A DNA stretch of 64,000 nucleotides from positions 186,001-250,000 of the forward strand of contig DBTQ01000036.1 in assembly GCA_002307135.1 (NCBI GenBank), given 5' to 3'. The DNA is from Bacteroidetes bacterium UBA1312. Its GTDB lineage: Bacteria > Bacteroidota > Bacteroidia > Chitinophagales > Chitinophagaceae. Shown here one piece after another: positions 61,526 through 64,000 of this stretch. How positions within the stretch are numbered: position 1 is the first letter of the stretch; the number at the start of each line of letters is the position of its first letter. The notes beneath the pieces are model-generated. The model ran no database searches. It saw only the letters and a program-made list of their open reading frames with translations, and had not been told where the DNA came from. The translations under genes and the position numbers were made by a program.

Positions 61526-63901
61526 ATGAACCGATTGATTAAAAAGGTAGCCGTACTCGGCTCCGGTGTTATGGGAAGCCGTATCGCATGTCACTTTGCC
61601 AATATTGGGCTGGAGGTTTTGCTTTTGGATATTGTACCCAAGGATGCAGGTGATGATAAAAATGCGCGCAATAAAATTGTAAATGATGCATTGGCATTTG
61701 CACTTAAATCAAATCCATCGCCAATTTACAGTAAGAAATTTGCGAGTCGAATTGCGACTGGAAATTTTGATGACGACATGTCAAAAATAAAAGATTGCGA
61801 TTGGGTAATAGAAGTAGTGATTGAGCGATTGGATATTAAGCAACAAGTATTTGCCCATGTAGAGCAATACCGTAAAACAGGTACACTCATTACGTCCAAT
61901 ACTTCCGGTATCCCTATCCATTTAATGACAGAAGGTCGTAGCGAAGATTTTAAACAACATTTTTGCGGTACCCATTTTTTCAATCCGCCCCGTTACCTCA
62001 AACTTTTGGAAGTTATTCCGACACACGACACGAAACAGGAAGTTGTTGACTTCTTGATGTCGTATGGTGAAAAGTATTTGGGGAAAACTACTGTTTTAGC
62101 AAAGGACACTCCGGCATTTATTGGTAATCGTATTGGCGTATTCAGTATCATGAGCCTGTTACAATATGTCGAAAAAACAGGGATGACGGTAGAAGAAGTG
62201 GATAAATTAACTGGTCCTGTGGTAGGGCGTCCGAAATCAGCTACTTTTCGTACTGCCGATGTTGTGGGTATTGATACTCTTGCTTTGGTAGCCAATAGTT
62301 TGGTAACCAATGTACCTAATGATGAAGCTAAGGGTTCTTTGGTACTACCGGCTTTTGTAAATAAAATGATAGAAAATAAATGGTTGGGTAGTAAAACGGA
62401 ACAAGGCTTTTTTAAGAAAGTAAAAGGAGCAAATGGGAAGAGTGAAATTCATGTGCTTGACTTGAATACATTGGAATATAAACCTTCACAAAAAGTAAAA
62501 TTTGCTGCATTAGAAGCCACGAAGCCAATTGATGATTTGCGCCAACGTTTAAATATATTAATTGCTGCAAAGGATAAAGCCGGTGATTTCTATCGTGCTA
62601 CTTTATTTCCATTGTTTGCTTATTCGAGCAATCGTATTCCTGAAATTTCAGATGAATTATATAGAATTGACGATGCCATTAAAGCCGGCTATGGCTGGGA
62701 GTTGGGGCCATTCGATACTTGGGACGCATTGGGTGTAGCAGCTACTGTAAAATCAATGGAAGACGCAGGAAATAAACCGGCGCAATGGGTATATGATATG
62801 CTTAATGCAGGAAATATTTCCTTTTATAAAATAGAAAATGGCAACCGGTTATTCTATGATATTCCTTCAAAATCGTACAAGGTCATTCCCGGAACTGAAG
62901 AGTTCATTCTATTGGAAAATATCCGTGCTGCAAAAACAGTTTGGAAAAATAGCGGCACTACGATTACAGATATTGGTGACGGTATCTTGAATATTGAGTT
63001 TCATACTAAAATGAATAGTATTGGCGGCGAAGTATTAGAAGGTATCAATAAGGCTATAGACTTGGCGGAGGCTGATTATAAAGGATTGGTGATTTCGAAT
63101 GAAGGGGCTAATTTTAGTGCAGGTGCTAATGTGGGCATGATATTTATGATGGCTGTAGAGCAGGAATATGATGAGTTGGACTTCGCCATTCGTCAGTTTC
63201 AAAATACAATGATGCGTATTCGCTACTCTTCTATTCCTGTTGTGGTAGCGCCACATAATATGGCTTTAGGTGGAGGTTGTGAGATGTGCCTTCATGCCGA
63301 TAAGGTAGTAGCACATGCGGAAAGTTATATTGGTCTTGTAGAATTTGGAGTAGGTCTGATACCCGGCGGCGGCGGATCAAAAGAATTTGCGGTTCGGCTT
63401 TCGGATTCGCTGATAGAAGGCGATGTTGCTTTAAATGCCTACAGGGAGCGCTTCCTGACCATAGGGCAGGCTAAGGTTTCTACATCTGCCGAAGAGGCAT
63501 TTGAATTAGGCTATTTGCGCAGAGGCGTTGATAAAGTAGTGATGTCTGCCAATCGTTTGCTGGCAGAAGCAAAAGCACAATGTCTGGAATTGGTACAAGC
63601 CGGTTATACACGCCCTGCGCCGCGTAAGGACATAAAAGTATTGGGCAAAACCGCTCTGGGGCTGGCTTATCTGGGTGCTAACTCTATGTTCACAGGTAAT
63701 TATATCAGTGAGCATGATGTCAAGATTTCTCAAAAATTAGGCTTTGTACTTGCCGGAGGAGATCTGTCGCAACCGACAGAAGTAAGTGAACAATATTTAT
63801 TGGATTTAGAACGTGCTGCGTTTCTGAGTCTGACCACTGAGAAAAAAACATTAGAGCGGATTCAATCTATTTTGAATGGTGGGAAGGTGTTGAGAAATTA
63901 G
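61526..63901 (+). CDS. Fused 3-hydroxyacyl-CoA dehydrogenase / enoyl-CoA hydratase
   Basis: 791 residues. The dehydrogenase comes first: Rossmann loop GSGVMGSRIA (12-21), then HFCGTHFFNPPRYL and AFIGNRIGVFS near 200. The hydratase/crotonase domain follows after about 475, with ANFSAGANVG and the GGGCEMCLHAD and GLIPGGGGSKEFAVR elements. This domain order is opposite to E. coli FadB and is usual in Bacteroidota and delta-proteobacteria. It catalyses hydration and oxidation steps of beta-oxidation. A TetR regulator lies upstream; a thiolase probably lies beyond the window. Confidence 0.93.
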   Translation: MNRLIKKVAVLGSGVMGSRIACHFANIGLEVLLLDIVPKDAGDDKNARNKIVNDALAFALKSNPSPIYSKKFASRIATGNFDDDMSKIKDCDWVIEVVIERLDIKQQVFAHVEQYRKTGTLITSNTSGIPIHLMTEGRSEDFKQHFCGTHFFNPPRYLKLLEVIPTHDTKQEVVDFLMSYGEKYLGKTTVLAKDTPAFIGNRIGVFSIMSLLQYVEKTGMTVEEVDKLTGPVVGRPKSATFRTADVVGIDTLALVANSLVTNVPNDEAKGSLVLPAFVNKMIENKWLGSKTEQGFFKKVKGANGKSEIHVLDLNTLEYKPSQKVKFAALEATKPIDDLRQRLNILIAAKDKAGDFYRATLFPLFAYSSNRIPEISDELYRIDDAIKAGYGWELGPFDTWDALGVAATVKSMEDAGNKPAQWVYDMLNAGNISFYKIENGNRLFYDIPSKSYKVIPGTEEFILLENIRAAKTVWKNSGTTITDIGDGILNIEFHTKMNSIGGEVLEGINKAIDLAEADYKGLVISNEGANFSAGANVGMIFMMAVEQEYDELDFAIRQFQNTMMRIRYSSIPVVVAPHNMALGGGCEMCLHADKVVAHAESYIGLVEFGVGLIPGGGGSKEFAVRLSDSLIEGDVALNAYRERFLTIGQAKVSTSAEEAFELGYLRRGVDKVVMSANRLLAEAKAQCLELVQAGYTRPAPRKDIKVLGKTALGLAYLGANSMFTGNYISEHDVKISQKLGFVLAGGDLSQPTEVSEQYLLDLERAAFLSLTTEKKTLERIQSILNGGKVLRN

Positions 63902-63953
63902 TAGATGCTAGACATAAGACGCCAGATTCAAGACACTATAATAAACGAAATTA

Positions 63954-64000
63954 ATGGCACACAATTTTAAAGAGTTGAAGGTATGGAAGGATAGTATGGC
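63954..64000 (+). CDS. Start of a four-helix-bundle (S23/IVP-like) protein, partial
   Basis: Only the first 15 codons are in the window: MAHNFKELKVWKDSM. That stretch is the standard opening of the four-helix bundle (23S rRNA intervening-sequence) protein family, whose members start with NFKELKVWQ-type residues. Its function is not well known. It begins 52 bases after the beta-oxidation enzyme stop, between genes of a pathway. The truncation is due to the window edge. Confidence 0.7.
   Translation, partial: MAHNFKELKVWKDSM

Overview
The window looks like chromosome of a Bacteroidota bacterium, most like the Chitinophagales/Chitinophagaceae. The signs are a type IX secretion (T9SS) sorting domain, a DUF5686/carboxypeptidase-regulatory outer-membrane protein, a GldM-like domain, a futalosine-pathway MqnA, and promoters of the Bacteroidota form TTG-N18-22-TAnnTTTG with few Shine-Dalgarno sites. 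The species is not determined.

Layout. 1-3.5 kb: a minus-strand pair of a coiled-coil SMC/ABC-type ATPase and a kinase-fold protein cut by the window edge (possible conflict or defence pair). 3.6-3.8 kb: a 21-bp tandem array. 4-11 kb: secreted/NTF2-like small proteins, deoxynucleoside kinase, DUF5686 protein, tsaD, a NPPF methyltransferase, tRNA-Arg(CCG). 11.5-17.1 kb: a T9SS cargo protein, a hairpin-rich spacer, a lipoprotein, an SDR and a LemA-TPM-TPM set. 17.3-26.4 kb: clpB, an LpxH-like phosphoesterase with a glycosyltransferase, YdeI-like protein, dnaJ, grpE and an SF1 helicase. 26.5-34 kb: small metabolic and stress genes, GH18, TonB-like protein, hydrolase, SDR and Crp regulator, with three copies of a REP-like palindrome.

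34.5-42.6 kb is the most unusual part. It reads as a polymorphic-toxin locus: two paralogous secreted transglutaminase-like proteins, the second carrying an RHS-type hinge and a C-terminal HExxH tip; candidate immunity genes, one duplicated; a stand-alone GldM C-terminal-like protein; and a promoterless orphan tip (Ntox44-like) with its own hinge and candidate immunity gene, flanked by a 98-99-bp direct repeat. Short toxin-tail scars recur four times, and a second, inverted copy of the 21-bp array closes the locus.

43-64 kb is mostly housekeeping: TPR-PAS histidine kinase with response regulator, methyltransferase, a lipoprotein gene inserted between two perfect 71-bp repeats, HMG-CoA lyase, mqnA, rnhA, an MBOAT/AlgX-like acetylation pair, an HI0933-type flavoprotein, YccF, glyA, an ExbB-like protein, sucC, aconitase, a TetR regulator with a palindromic site, a fused beta-oxidation enzyme and the start of an S23 four-helix-bundle protein. 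All assignments come from reading translations and motifs; no database search was run.
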